From Prevotella pectinovora (GTDB lineage: Bacteria > Bacteroidota > Bacteroidia > Bacteroidales > Bacteroidaceae), in contig NZ_JXQI01000026.1 in assembly GCF_000834015.1 (NCBI RefSeq), positions 62,001 to 126,000 of the forward strand: a stretch of 64,000 bases of DNA. Direction: 5' to 3'. Every line of letters starts with the position of its first letter. Within the stretch, counting starts at the first letter, position 1. Below the pieces are notes generated by a model that did no database searches, was not told the DNA's origin, and saw only the letters and a list, made by a program, of their open reading frames with translations. The translations under genes were made by a program, and so were the position numbers. Shown piece by piece: positions 48,690-57,516 of the stretch.

Positions 48690-50630
48690 ATGATATCTGT
48701 AAATAATATTGGTGTTGAGTTCGGGGTCAAGCCCCTTTTCAGTAACGTCAGCTTCGTTGTAAACGATAATGACAGGATAGCCCTTGTCGGTAAAAACGGC
48801 GCAGGCAAATCCACGTTGCTGAAAATTCTATACCGTCTGCAAAGTCCGACATCGGGCAATGTGTCTGTTTCGAGCGACACAACAATCGGCTATCTTCCTC
48901 AGGTGATGAATCTGAAGGATGACACCACTGTTCGCGAGGAGGCTTCTAAGGCATTTGCAGGAATAAGTTCGTTGAAAGCGGAACTTGACAGGCTTAATGC
49001 CGAACTTGCCCAGCGTGAAGATTATGAGAGCGAGAGCTATCTTGACCTTGTAGAACGGTTTACTGCCACTCATGACAAGTTGCAGATTCTAGGTGCAGAC
49101 AACTGTGAGGCCAATCTTGAGAGGACTCTTTCCGGCTTAGGTTTCAAGCGTACGGATTTCGACAGACCCACCAAGGAGTTCAGTGGCGGTTGGCGTATGA
49201 GAATTGAGCTTGCGAAGATTCTTCTGCAGAAACCAGACGTGTTGTTGCTCGACGAGCCTACCAACCACCTCGACATCGAAAGTATCCAATGGCTTGAGCA
49301 GTTCCTTTCCCAAAGTGCGAAGTCTGTCGTGCTTGTGAGCCACGACCGCGCATTTCTTAATAATGTGACGAACAGGACTTTGGAAATCAGTTGCGGAAAG
49401 ATAGCAGACTATAAGGTGAAGTATGACCAGTATGTGGAATTGCGCAAAGAGAGACGCGAGCAGCAGATACGTGCATACGAGAATCAGCAGAAAGAGATAG
49501 CTGATATCAAGGATTTTATCGAAAGGTTCCGTTACAAACCGACAAAGGCAGTACAGGTGCAGAGCAGAATAAAGCAGCTGGAGAAGATTGTTCCGATAGA
49601 AATAGACGAAGTTGACAATTCTTCAATGCATCTGAAATTTCCTCCCTGCATGAGAAGCGGCGACTATCCGGTCATATGCGAAGACGTGAGGAAGGATTAT
49701 GGAGACCACATGGTTTTCGGCAATGTCAATCTTACAGTCAAGAGAGGAGAGAAAGTCGCTTTTGTCGGAAGGAATGGAGAGGGAAAGTCCACTCTCGTCA
49801 AATGTATCTTGAATGAGATTCCATATACCGGAACTCTCAAGATTGGCCATAACGTGCAGATTGGATATTTTGCACAGAACCAGGCCCAGATGCTTGACAA
49901 CAGCCTTACCGTCTTCGACACGATTGACAGCGTGGCAAGAGGTGATGTGCGCTTGAGAATCAACGATATATTAGGCGCCTTCATGTTTGGCGGTGAAGCT
50001 TCAGAGAAGAAGGTTTCAGTTCTCAGCGGTGGAGAGAAGAGCAGACTGGCAATGATCCGCCTTCTGCTCGAGCCCGTAAACCTGTTGATTCTTGATGAGC
50101 CTACCAACCATCTCGACATGCGTTCAAAGGATGTGTTGAAGGAAGCGATAAAAGCTTTCGACGGTACAGCCATTGTCGTAAGCCACGACCGCGAGTTCCT
50201 GGATGGTCTGGTTACTAAAGTATATGAGTTCGGCAACGGAAAGGTGATAGAGCATATCGGAGGAATATATGATTTTCTTCAGAAACACCACACAGACAGC
50301 ATTGATGCTGCCACCAACAATAATCCCTCTCCTGCCGCTTCTGATGCGAAGACCGCTTCTGAACCCTCACAAGGCAAGCAGAACTATCTCGAACATAAGG
50401 AGCTGCAGAAGAAGCTCAACAAAATGAAGAAAGCCGTTGATAAAGCTGAATCCCAGATAGGGGAACTTGAGAAAAGACTCGGTGAGCTTGACGAATTGCT
50501 TCTGAAACCGGAAAACTCCTCAAATATGGAGATTGTTGAAGAATATACATCAATAAAGGCAAAGCTGGATGAAGAAGTGGACAATTGGGAGAAACTCTCT
50601 GAGGAATACGAGCAGCTTTCTTCCCAATAG
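48690..50630 (+). CDS. ABC-F family ATPase
   Basis: 646-residue cytosolic protein with two tandem ABC domains and no membrane segment. The first has P-loop GKNGAGKST 34-42, signature FSGGWRMR and LLLDEPTNHLD; the second has GRNGEGKST near 362-370, LSGGEKSR and LILDEPTNHLD. The linker between the two (KERREQQIRAYENQQKEIADIKDFIERFRYKPTKA and following) is the P-site tRNA interaction motif that defines ABC-F. A C-terminal coiled coil (about 565-640) is present, as in Uup/YdiF-like members. Predicted to act on stalled ribosomes. Confidence 0.95.
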   Translation: MISVNNIGVEFGVKPLFSNVSFVVNDNDRIALVGKNGAGKSTLLKILYRLQSPTSGNVSVSSDTTIGYLPQVMNLKDDTTVREEASKAFAGISSLKAELDRLNAELAQREDYESESYLDLVERFTATHDKLQILGADNCEANLERTLSGLGFKRTDFDRPTKEFSGGWRMRIELAKILLQKPDVLLLDEPTNHLDIESIQWLEQFLSQSAKSVVLVSHDRAFLNNVTNRTLEISCGKIADYKVKYDQYVELRKERREQQIRAYENQQKEIADIKDFIERFRYKPTKAVQVQSRIKQLEKIVPIEIDEVDNSSMHLKFPPCMRSGDYPVICEDVRKDYGDHMVFGNVNLTVKRGEKVAFVGRNGEGKSTLVKCILNEIPYTGTLKIGHNVQIGYFAQNQAQMLDNSLTVFDTIDSVARGDVRLRINDILGAFMFGGEASEKKVSVLSGGEKSRLAMIRLLLEPVNLLILDEPTNHLDMRSKDVLKEAIKAFDGTAIVVSHDREFLDGLVTKVYEFGNGKVIEHIGGIYDFLQKHHTDSIDAATNNNPSPAASDAKTASEPSQGKQNYLEHKELQKKLNKMKKAVDKAESQIGELEKRLGELDELLLKPENSSNMEIVEEYTSIKAKLDEEVDNWEKLSEEYEQLSSQ

Positions 50631-50716
50631 CTAACTGTAATGAAAGTTTTATCACCGGATCTGCAATATATCAATCGAAATACAGTTATCAATTTAGTAA
50701 CATAAATATTAAGACT

Positions 50717-52768
50717 ATGAAAATTAAATCAATTATTCCTATTGTGGCCTTGGCCACAGTATCGATGACCTCTGTGGCACAGAATCCGCATTCTCAGCAA
50801 TTGCGTTCTGGTCTCGACATGTCCAACATGGACAACAGCGTCAAGCCACAAGACGACTTTTTCCATTACGCTTGTGGCGGTTGGGTGAAGAAAAAAACGC
50901 TGCCCGCTGCTTTTTCCCGTTATGGCAGCTTTGTTGTGGTGGGGGGAGATAAAAAAAAACGCATCAACGGTATTTTTCAGGAACTGCTTGAGAATACCTA
51001 TAGTGAAGGCACCATTGAGAAGAAGCTCAGCGATTTGTATAAGCTTGCTATGAACGAGCAGCGCCGCAACGCAGATGGCGTTTCTCCACTCATGCCAATC
51101 CTGAAGAAGATGGAGAAGGCTAAAACCAAGGAGGCTTTGTTCAAGATTCAGCTGGAGCTTGTGCCTTATGGCGACAGCGAATTCATCGGCATGTATTTTG
51201 GAGCCGACGAGAAGAATGCCAAACAGAATATCCTGAACGTAGTGCAGAGCGGTACCACCCTCGGACAGAAAGAATATTACCTGGATACAGACTCGGCTAC
51301 AACTGCAATCAGAGAGGCTTACAAGAAGCACATCGTAAGAATGTTCCAGATGTTCGGCTTCAATGCCAAGGCTGCCCAGAAGAAGATGGAGAACGTGATG
51401 CGTCTCGAAACTGAATTGGCTAAGGTGTCTAAGTCTAACACAGAACTTCGTGACCCTGAGGCTAACTACAACAAGATGGCTTTGTCTGAATTCATGGCAA
51501 AGTATCCTCATATCAATATTGACAAGGTGCTTGTCGCATCTGGCGTAGACCTGAATCTCGTGAAGGATCTGGTAGTGGGTCAGGTTGGCTTCGTGGCAGG
51601 TGCCGACAAACTCTTGTCTGCTATCACCCCTGATGAATACAGAGACTATATGGAGTGGGGCCAGATAATGAGTGCGGCTGCTTATTTGAGCGATGACGTA
51701 ATTGCTGCAAACTTCGACTTCTTCGGCAAGACAATGAGTGGAAGAAAAGAAAACCATCCATTGTGGAAGCGTGCTACAAGCCAGGTGGAAAGCCAGATGG
51801 GCCAGGCTTTGGGCAAGATTTACGTGGAGAAATATTTCCCTGCTTCATCAAAGGAACGCATGAAGACTCTTGTACACAACTTGCAGATTGCCTTGGCAAA
51901 GCGCATCGAGGCTCAGGATTGGATGAGCGAGGAAACAAAGAAGAACGCCCTTGACAAGCTGAATGCCTTCTATGTGAAGATTGGCTATCCTGACAAGTGG
52001 ATAGACATGAGCGACCTCAACATCGACCCGGCAAAGTCTTATTATTCAAATATCGAGGAGTGTCGTAGATTCTGGAACAAATGGGTTATCGCAACTAAGG
52101 TGGGCAAGCCAGTAGACAAGGATGAGTGGCAGATGTCTCCACAGGCCGTCAATGCTTACTACAATCCTACGACCAACGAGATATGCTTCCCGGCCGGTAT
52201 TCTGCAGGTTCCATTCTTCGACCCAACAGCCGACGACGCATTCAATTATGGAGCTATCGGTGTTGTAATCGGTCATGAAATGACTCACGGATTCGATGAC
52301 CAGGGTCGTCATTATGACAAAGACGGCAACATGAAAGACTGGTGGACAGAAAACGACGGCAAGAATTTCAACGAGAGAGCTGACGGATACGCCAAGTTCT
52401 ATTCTAACATCAAGGTATTGCCTGACCTGAACGCCAACGGCCGTTTCACTCTTGGTGAGAACCTTGCTGACCACGGAGGTCTGATGGTTGCCTACGAGGC
52501 ATACAAGGAGGCTACGAAGAACAATCCTCTTCCTGTAATCGACGGTCTGACTGCAGACCAGCGCTTCTTCATCGCTTACTCACAGGTTTGGGCAGCAAAC
52601 ATCACGGATGCTGAAATCAGAAACCGTACAAAGAGCGACCCACACTCTCTTGGTATGTGGCGTGTAAACGGTGCTCTGCCTCACATCAACATGTGGTATG
52701 ACGCATTCAATGTGAAGCCTACAGACAAATTGTTCGTTCCTGCTGACCAGAGACTCAAACTTTGGTAA
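50717..52768 (+). CDS. pepO: M13 family metalloendopeptidase (PepO-like)
   Basis: Secreted zinc peptidase of the neprilysin family, 683 residues, with a signal peptide ending near MTSVAQ. The zinc site is HEMTH (His520, Glu521, His524) with the third ligand in GENLADHGG (Glu581). The MSPQAVNAYYNPTTNEI and FPAGILQVPFFDP substrate-site stretches and the terminal LKLW are also present. Near 70-80 the gene has runs of seven A (50891-50897), six G (50941-50946) and nine A (50951-50959). The frame stays open through them. Single gene ending at a terminator. Confidence 0.95.
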   Translation: MKIKSIIPIVALATVSMTSVAQNPHSQQLRSGLDMSNMDNSVKPQDDFFHYACGGWVKKKTLPAAFSRYGSFVVVGGDKKKRINGIFQELLENTYSEGTIEKKLSDLYKLAMNEQRRNADGVSPLMPILKKMEKAKTKEALFKIQLELVPYGDSEFIGMYFGADEKNAKQNILNVVQSGTTLGQKEYYLDTDSATTAIREAYKKHIVRMFQMFGFNAKAAQKKMENVMRLETELAKVSKSNTELRDPEANYNKMALSEFMAKYPHINIDKVLVASGVDLNLVKDLVVGQVGFVAGADKLLSAITPDEYRDYMEWGQIMSAAAYLSDDVIAANFDFFGKTMSGRKENHPLWKRATSQVESQMGQALGKIYVEKYFPASSKERMKTLVHNLQIALAKRIEAQDWMSEETKKNALDKLNAFYVKIGYPDKWIDMSDLNIDPAKSYYSNIEECRRFWNKWVIATKVGKPVDKDEWQMSPQAVNAYYNPTTNEICFPAGILQVPFFDPTADDAFNYGAIGVVIGHEMTHGFDDQGRHYDKDGNMKDWWTENDGKNFNERADGYAKFYSNIKVLPDLNANGRFTLGENLADHGGLMVAYEAYKEATKNNPLPVIDGLTADQRFFIAYSQVWAANITDAEIRNRTKSDPHSLGMWRVNGALPHINMWYDAFNVKPTDKLFVPADQRLKLW

Positions 52769-52855
52769 TACAGGATTGATTTCGGTTTTAACTTAAATAA
52801 AATTGGTTTAGTTTAAAAGGCATACTGACCATTTGGTTTAAATCATCCATAAACG

Positions 52856-52871
52856 ATCGAGTAGGAGGTAT
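52856..52871 (-). repeat. Fragment matching a group II intron 3' end
   Basis: On the minus strand this reads ATACCTCCTACTCGAT. Its last 14 bases are identical to the 3' end of the domain VI at 62532-62574. No paired 5' arm and no domain V are next to it. It is the weakest of three related sites. Confidence 0.35.
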
Positions 52872-52890
52872 GTTCGGCCCGAGCATAAAA

Positions 52891-52934
52891 AATAGCCATA
52901 AGAAAGTATCTTTGTATACAGTCTTATGGCTATT
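52891..52934. terminator. Bidirectional terminator between pepO and mltG
   Basis: Perfect 12-bp stem AATAGCCATAAG/CTTATGGCTATT (52891-52902 and 52923-52934) with a 20-nt loop, GTTTTAG on the plus side and a T-run (TTTTTTATG) on the minus side. Confidence 0.75.
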
Positions 52935-52950
52935 GTTTTAGCTGTGTATA

Positions 52951-53045
52951 TAAATGTTGTCTGTTTCGACGGGCTTGTAAATATTGTCTTTACTGTCAGG
53001 TGACAAGATTGTAAATGTTGTCTTTGCTGTCCGATGACGGACTTG
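52951..53045. repeat. Imperfect 34-bp tandem repeats at the mltG 3' end
   Basis: Units begin TAAATGTTGTCT (52951), TAAATATTGTCT (52978) and TAAATGTTGTCT (53012). The last two are 34 bp long, the first 27. Each contains a GTC...GAC inverted motif (GTCCGATGACGGAC in the third). The array abuts the mltG stop codon at 53046. Confidence 0.5.
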
Positions 53046-54077
53046 TCAGTTTATTCCCCTGTCGTTCAGCGCCTTGGTATATTTCCTTGCATTTTCCTTA
53101 TGTTCCTCATAAGTCCTTGCAAAATTATGGGTGCCGCTGAAATCCTCTTTCGCACACATATACAGATAGTCGTGGTGTACATAATTCAGCACGGCGTCTA
53201 TGCCTGCCACCGATGGTATTCTGATTGGCCCTGGCGGTAGACCTTTGTATTTGTATGTGTTATAAGGACTGTCAAAGGAGAGCATGTTGTGGTAGATGCG
53301 CTTGAGCTCGAATTTCTTGAGTGCGAACTTTACCGTGGGGTCAGCCTGCAGAGGCATGTCTCCCTTCAGCCTGTTGTAATACATTCCGGCGATCATCGGC
53401 TTTTCCTGGTCGTTGGCGGTTTCCTCGTCCACGATGCTTGCCATTGTGATTACTTCGATAGGGGAGAGACCCATGGCTTTCGCCTTGTTTTCTCTTTCAA
53501 ACGACCAGAACTTCTTGTTCTCCTTCTGCATCTTGTCGAGAAACTTGTCTACGGAAATGTTCCAGTACACGGAGTAGGTGTTTGGTATGAACATAGCTGC
53601 GATGCTCTCCGGAGTGTAGCCGTATTTCCTGCATGTTGCCGTGTCGGAAACGGCTTTCAGGAAATCATCCTTTGAGAACATCAGTTTCTTTGAAACCTCG
53701 TCGGCCAGTTTGTCGAGAGTCCTTACCGAGGGGATTGTGAGGTTTACAGGCGACTGCAGTCCGTTCTTGAGCTTGCGGAACACGGTAAATGCTCCATTGC
53801 CTGTAGTCACTTCATACCTTCCAGGCCGTATCTTTTCGGCGAGGTCCCAATGGCGGGCAAGTGTGGTGAAAGCCATGTAGCCTCTGTCCGTTGAGATTTC
53901 CTTCACTTTCGTGTATACGGAGTCGATGTTGTCGTCGTCGTCAATATATACATACTGTGTTGAGGATTTTACCGACAGCGCAGAAAAGAAGAAATAGTAA
54001 ACCAATCCTATTATTATCAGGAGGCATCCCAATGCAGACAGGATATACTTTTTTTGTGAAATAAATGATTTTGCCAT
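53046..54077 (-). CDS. mltG: Endolytic murein transglycosylase MltG (YceG-like)
   Basis: Cleaves growing glycan strands at the inner membrane and so sets peptidoglycan chain length. Starting at the ATG at 54077 it has 343 residues (a TTG 15 bp upstream is less likely), with one N-terminal membrane helix (about 14-34). The LysM-like region spans 40-100. The catalytic stretch ASIVDEETANDQEKPMIAGMYYNRL keeps the second Glu of the usual VEKET, while the first is Asp. LPPGPIRIPS and HNFARTYEEH follow. 11 bp downstream of the nucleoside phosphorylase. Confidence 0.92.
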   Translation of the reverse strand: MAKSFISQKKYILSALGCLLIIIGLVYYFFFSALSVKSSTQYVYIDDDDNIDSVYTKVKEISTDRGYMAFTTLARHWDLAEKIRPGRYEVTTGNGAFTVFRKLKNGLQSPVNLTIPSVRTLDKLADEVSKKLMFSKDDFLKAVSDTATCRKYGYTPESIAAMFIPNTYSVYWNISVDKFLDKMQKENKKFWSFERENKAKAMGLSPIEVITMASIVDEETANDQEKPMIAGMYYNRLKGDMPLQADPTVKFALKKFELKRIYHNMLSFDSPYNTYKYKGLPPGPIRIPSVAGIDAVLNYVHHDYLYMCAKEDFSGTHNFARTYEEHKENARKYTKALNDRGIN

Positions 54078-54088
54078 GATTATATTTT

Positions 54089-54967
54089 TCAAATTCTGTC
54101 GAGTACGGTCTTTATCAAGTCGTCTATGTGCGACTTGTATCCGGTGTCAGCCTTCTGTGCCCTGCGGTTTGCAATCACCATGCAGCAAGTCGTAGCCTTG
54201 TGTCCCATCAGTTTTGACAGTCCGGCAAGTGCTGAACTCTCCATCTCGAAGTTTGTTATTCTGTCACCGTCGTATTCAAATTCTTCTATCTTCCTGTTCT
54301 GGTTGGGGTCAGCCAGAGGGAGTCTTAGTTGTCTTCCCTGCGGTCCGAAGAATCCTCCGCAGGCAATCGTTATTCCTCTCACCATGTCTTCGCCGGCTAT
54401 TCTGTCCACGAGTTCTTTGTCGGCTTCAACCACGTATGGCGCAGGCTGACACATGTTTCCTGTCCATCCCATGTGGTTGAGGAATGCTTTTTCTATCTGC
54501 AGGTCACACACCGCATTTCTTCCGGCATAGAAGTTCAGCAGTCCGTCGAATCCCATGGATTTCTTTGAGCAGATGAAAGTTCCGGCAGGCGTGTTCTCCT
54601 GCAGTCCGCCACAGGTGCCTATTCTGACCATTGTCAGCTGTCTGAATTCATCCTTGTCGGTTCTTGTTTCAAAGTCGATGTTGGCGAGCGCGTCCAGCTC
54701 GTTCACCACGATGTCGATGTTGTCGCATCCGATGCCCGTAGAGAGAACGGTTATTCGTTTTCCTTTGTAGCTTCCGGTTATGGTGTGGAATTCTCTGCTT
54801 TCCACGTCGCATTCTTTTTCGTCGAAATGGCTTGCCACTAGTGCCACTCTTCCGGGGTCGCCCACGAGTATTACTTTGTCTGCCAGGAATTCCGGCTTGA
54901 GGTGCAGATGGAATACGCTTCCGTCGCTATTGATTATGAGTTCTGATTCTGGATAATACTTTTTCAT
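54089..54967 (-). CDS. udp: Uridine/nucleoside phosphorylase
   Basis: Cytosolic nucleoside salvage enzyme, 292 residues. LVGDPGRV near 34-41 is the phosphate loop, STGIGCDNI near 77, GTCGGLQ near 119, and NFEMESSALAGL near 240 is the nucleoside-binding signature. This set fits the nucleoside phosphorylase I family, uridine-type. It has its own -7 element and lies ahead of mltG, probably as a two-gene unit. Confidence 0.85.
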   Translation of the reverse strand: MKKYYPESELIINSDGSVFHLHLKPEFLADKVILVGDPGRVALVASHFDEKECDVESREFHTITGSYKGKRITVLSTGIGCDNIDIVVNELDALANIDFETRTDKDEFRQLTMVRIGTCGGLQENTPAGTFICSKKSMGFDGLLNFYAGRNAVCDLQIEKAFLNHMGWTGNMCQPAPYVVEADKELVDRIAGEDMVRGITIACGGFFGPQGRQLRLPLADPNQNRKIEEFEYDGDRITNFEMESSALAGLSKLMGHKATTCCMVIANRRAQKADTGYKSHIDDLIKTVLDRI

Positions 54968-55046
54968 GATAAAATCGCTTTAAGTTATACTTACATCTGT
55001 CATCTCTGCATATTCTGCAGGATTGCCATGCAATCTGTATATGATG

Positions 55047-55054
55047 CAAATTTA
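55047..55054 (-). promoter_or_regulatory. Promoter -7 element for udp-mltG
   Basis: Minus-strand TAAATTTG, 80 bp upstream of the udp start and directly after the stop of the PD40 gene. Confidence 0.45.
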
Positions 55055-56188
55055 CTACAGATTTTCTGCATTTCGAATTTTCTTCTCAAGATTTTTTTTC
55101 TGAATCATAATATTCTCTAAATCTTCTTCCATTTTCAGAATCGTCTTGCGGTCAACACCTTTTCCTTTGCTCCTGTAGCCTTTTCTGAGGGTAGGAAGTT
55201 TCTTCTCTATATCAGCCTGTCTGTCATTCAGCTGCATGAGTTTCAGGAACAGTCCTCTTGCCGTGTCCGACTTGAAGTCGTTTATGTCAGTATATACGGC
55301 ATCGTCGTTTATAACGAATCTGAAGCCGTGTCTCGCTTTGTCGCTTGAGGTGTGGGTGTTCATTCTCCTGAGGCTTTCGTCGAGCAGTTTCCTGTCGTAT
55401 TGTGTGTCTTTTATGCTGCGTAGCGTAGCCACGGATTTCAGTTTCTCTTCAGAGATGTTTTCATCGTCGCTCCATCTTTCGTCCGACGGTATGAAGGTAT
55501 AGATGCACACTTTGCCGCTCTCCTGATGTCGGTCGGTCACGAGCCACCCCAGGGAGTCGATGTCGTCTACCACACACATATAATCGTTGAATTCCGAGTT
55601 GTAGGGCAGTCCCAGGTTTTCGGGCTTGTAGAATGTCTGCGTCTCCGTGTTGAGCCTTGAGATGAAGATGTCTCTCTTTCCGAACCCGTTTTTCTTGTTT
55701 ATGGCACTGAAATAGAGCGTCACGCCGTCTGGCATAAGATAAGGATAGTCCACGTCTTTGAAATCATCAGCGAATTCCTCTATCGCTCTTCCTGCCTTCC
55801 ATTCGTTTCCGATTTTCTCTGCCATGAATAGCAGCGTGGAGTCCTTTGCCACGCTCTTGTTGTAGATGCACAAGTCATCGAATCCGTTGAGGAATGCTGA
55901 TGATGTATGGCTTGTCTGCGTGGCAGAATTGAGGATGTCTGTATATTTCCCTATCTGTCCGTATTCTTTTCTGAGCGGAATATGCTTTGCGAAGTTTTCC
56001 TTGTCTACCACCACGCTGTCTATCACCATCAGCTTTGCTGCCGACGGATAGAAGTCAGCTACCGCCAGCGCGTTCTGCTCCTGCGCCGGTTTGGGCTTCT
56101 GGCGCCTTTTAACCTGTGCGTCAGAAGGCTGTGCAGCCAATGAGAGCAGACTGCATAGGATTATGAAATTTCTTGTCCGTGCTTTCAT
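55055..56188 (-). CDS. PD40/WD40-like secreted protein, unknown function
   Basis: 377 residues with a signal peptide (SLLSLAAQPSDA). The middle contains WD40-like beta-propeller units, e.g. YPYLMPDGVTLYFSA then GKRDIFISRLN near 145-175, similar to TolB/PD40 repeats. A charged C-terminal coiled coil (about 315-375) follows. No OmpA-type domain is present. The role is unknown; a cell-envelope binding protein is suggested by the signal and the repeats. 56 bp after the LolC/E-type permease gene. Confidence 0.72.
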   Translation of the reverse strand: MKARTRNFIILCSLLSLAAQPSDAQVKRRQKPKPAQEQNALAVADFYPSAAKLMVIDSVVVDKENFAKHIPLRKEYGQIGKYTDILNSATQTSHTSSAFLNGFDDLCIYNKSVAKDSTLLFMAEKIGNEWKAGRAIEEFADDFKDVDYPYLMPDGVTLYFSAINKKNGFGKRDIFISRLNTETQTFYKPENLGLPYNSEFNDYMCVVDDIDSLGWLVTDRHQESGKVCIYTFIPSDERWSDDENISEEKLKSVATLRSIKDTQYDRKLLDESLRRMNTHTSSDKARHGFRFVINDDAVYTDINDFKSDTARGLFLKLMQLNDRQADIEKKLPTLRKGYRSKGKGVDRKTILKMEEDLENIMIQKKNLEKKIRNAENL

Positions 56189-56244
56189 ATTGATTGAATC
56201 AGTATTTATTCGTTTTGTTTATCAGTATTGACCAAACGTTTTGC

Positions 56245-57492
56245 TTATTCGTATTTTATCGTCTTCACGGGGTTTATGTGCGACACTATGTAGCTAGGTC
56301 CTATGAACACGAGGAGGCATATTGCCAGGGTTGCCGCGTTTATGAGCAGGATCAATGGCGCGTTGATTTCCACGGGCACGTAGTCCACGTAATAGACTGA
56401 TGCGTCGAGGCTCACGAATTTGGTGTATTTCTGCAGCGCCACGAGTCCCAGAGCGATGATGTCTCCCAGAATGAGTCCTCGCCCGATGACGAGGGCTGCA
56501 AACCAGATGAAGATGTTTCTCACCGACCTGTTTCTGCATCCCATAGCTTTCAGTGTGCCTATCATGCGTGTGCGCTCGAGTATGATGATGAGGAGTCCGG
56601 AAATTATCGTGATGCCCGACACGCAGATCATGAGTCCGAGGATTATCCACACGTTGAGGTCTAGCAGGTCGAGCCATGAGAAGATCTGCGGATACATTTC
56701 ATATACGGTTTCCGACGAATATGTCTCTCCGTATTTGTCGCCCTGCCTGTTCACGTTCTTCACCAGATATCTGGCTGCTATCGGCACGTTGGCTATATCG
56801 TGTAGCTGCAGTTCCACTCCCGACACCTGCCCCTGGCTCCATCCGTTGAGCTTTACGGCAGAATAGAGGTCGCAGAAGCAGAGCGATTCGTCAAACTTCG
56901 TCATGTTGGTCTGATAGATACCAGCCACGGTATATCTTCTCACCCTTATGTCTCCGTTGTTTATGAAATAAGAGAACACCCTGTCGCCGGTCTTGAGCCT
57001 GAGTTTTGTGGCTATGTTTTTGGAAATCAGAATTTTGTTCCCGCTCGACTTGTCGCTGAATCTGGGTATGCTCCCTTCGGTCATGCAGGAGTGAATGAAC
57101 GCCGTGTCGTAGTCGGCTGCAATTCCCTTGTATGCCACTCCCATGAAGTCGCTGTCCGTCTTCAGTATTCCCTGCGTCATGGCGAAGCTCTGCATGGATT
57201 TCAGCCCCGGTGTTTTCTTCAGCACGTTTCTGATGCTGTCAGAATAATCTATCGGTCTTTGCTCGCTGCCATGCAGGGAGACGAAGTTTGCCACCGTGGC
57301 GTGGGCTCCCAGTCCTGTCACTTTGTCTCGGATGGTGTGTTTGAAGCCCAGGATGACGCACACGCTGATTATCATCACGGCCAGTCCCAGAGCGACACCG
57401 GTCGTGGCGATATAGAGAGCAGGCTTGCTCACCTTGTTGTTTTCGCCTCTTTCAGAGTATAGCCTTCTGGCTATGAATAACGGGAAATTCAT
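56245..57492 (-). CDS. LolC/LolE-type ABC transporter permease
   Basis: 415-residue inner-membrane permease of the lipoprotein-release family. The N-terminal helix covers 27-50, a large periplasmic domain (about 50-270) follows, and three C-terminal helices are near 278-305, 328-355 and 375-400, the MacB/FtsX topology. LERTRMIGTLKAMGCRNRSVRNIF is the coupling stretch. The partner ATPase is not in this cluster. 24 bp downstream of the aminotransferase. Confidence 0.88.
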   Translation of the reverse strand: MNFPLFIARRLYSERGENNKVSKPALYIATTGVALGLAVMIISVCVILGFKHTIRDKVTGLGAHATVANFVSLHGSEQRPIDYSDSIRNVLKKTPGLKSMQSFAMTQGILKTDSDFMGVAYKGIAADYDTAFIHSCMTEGSIPRFSDKSSGNKILISKNIATKLRLKTGDRVFSYFINNGDIRVRRYTVAGIYQTNMTKFDESLCFCDLYSAVKLNGWSQGQVSGVELQLHDIANVPIAARYLVKNVNRQGDKYGETYSSETVYEMYPQIFSWLDLLDLNVWIILGLMICVSGITIISGLLIIILERTRMIGTLKAMGCRNRSVRNIFIWFAALVIGRGLILGDIIALGLVALQKYTKFVSLDASVYYVDYVPVEINAPLILLINAATLAICLLVFIGPSYIVSHINPVKTIKYE

Positions 57493-57516
57493 TCTTTATT
57501 CTTTTTCTTTCTTGTT

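Noticed and set aside
50729-51757. 342-codon minus-strand frame opposite pepO
   Set aside because: Antisense artefact; pepO motifs and signal peptide are clear on the plus strand.
52951-53045. Possible short CRISPR or iteron array
   Set aside because: Units are contiguous without distinct spacers, only three are present, and no replication or cas genes are nearby.
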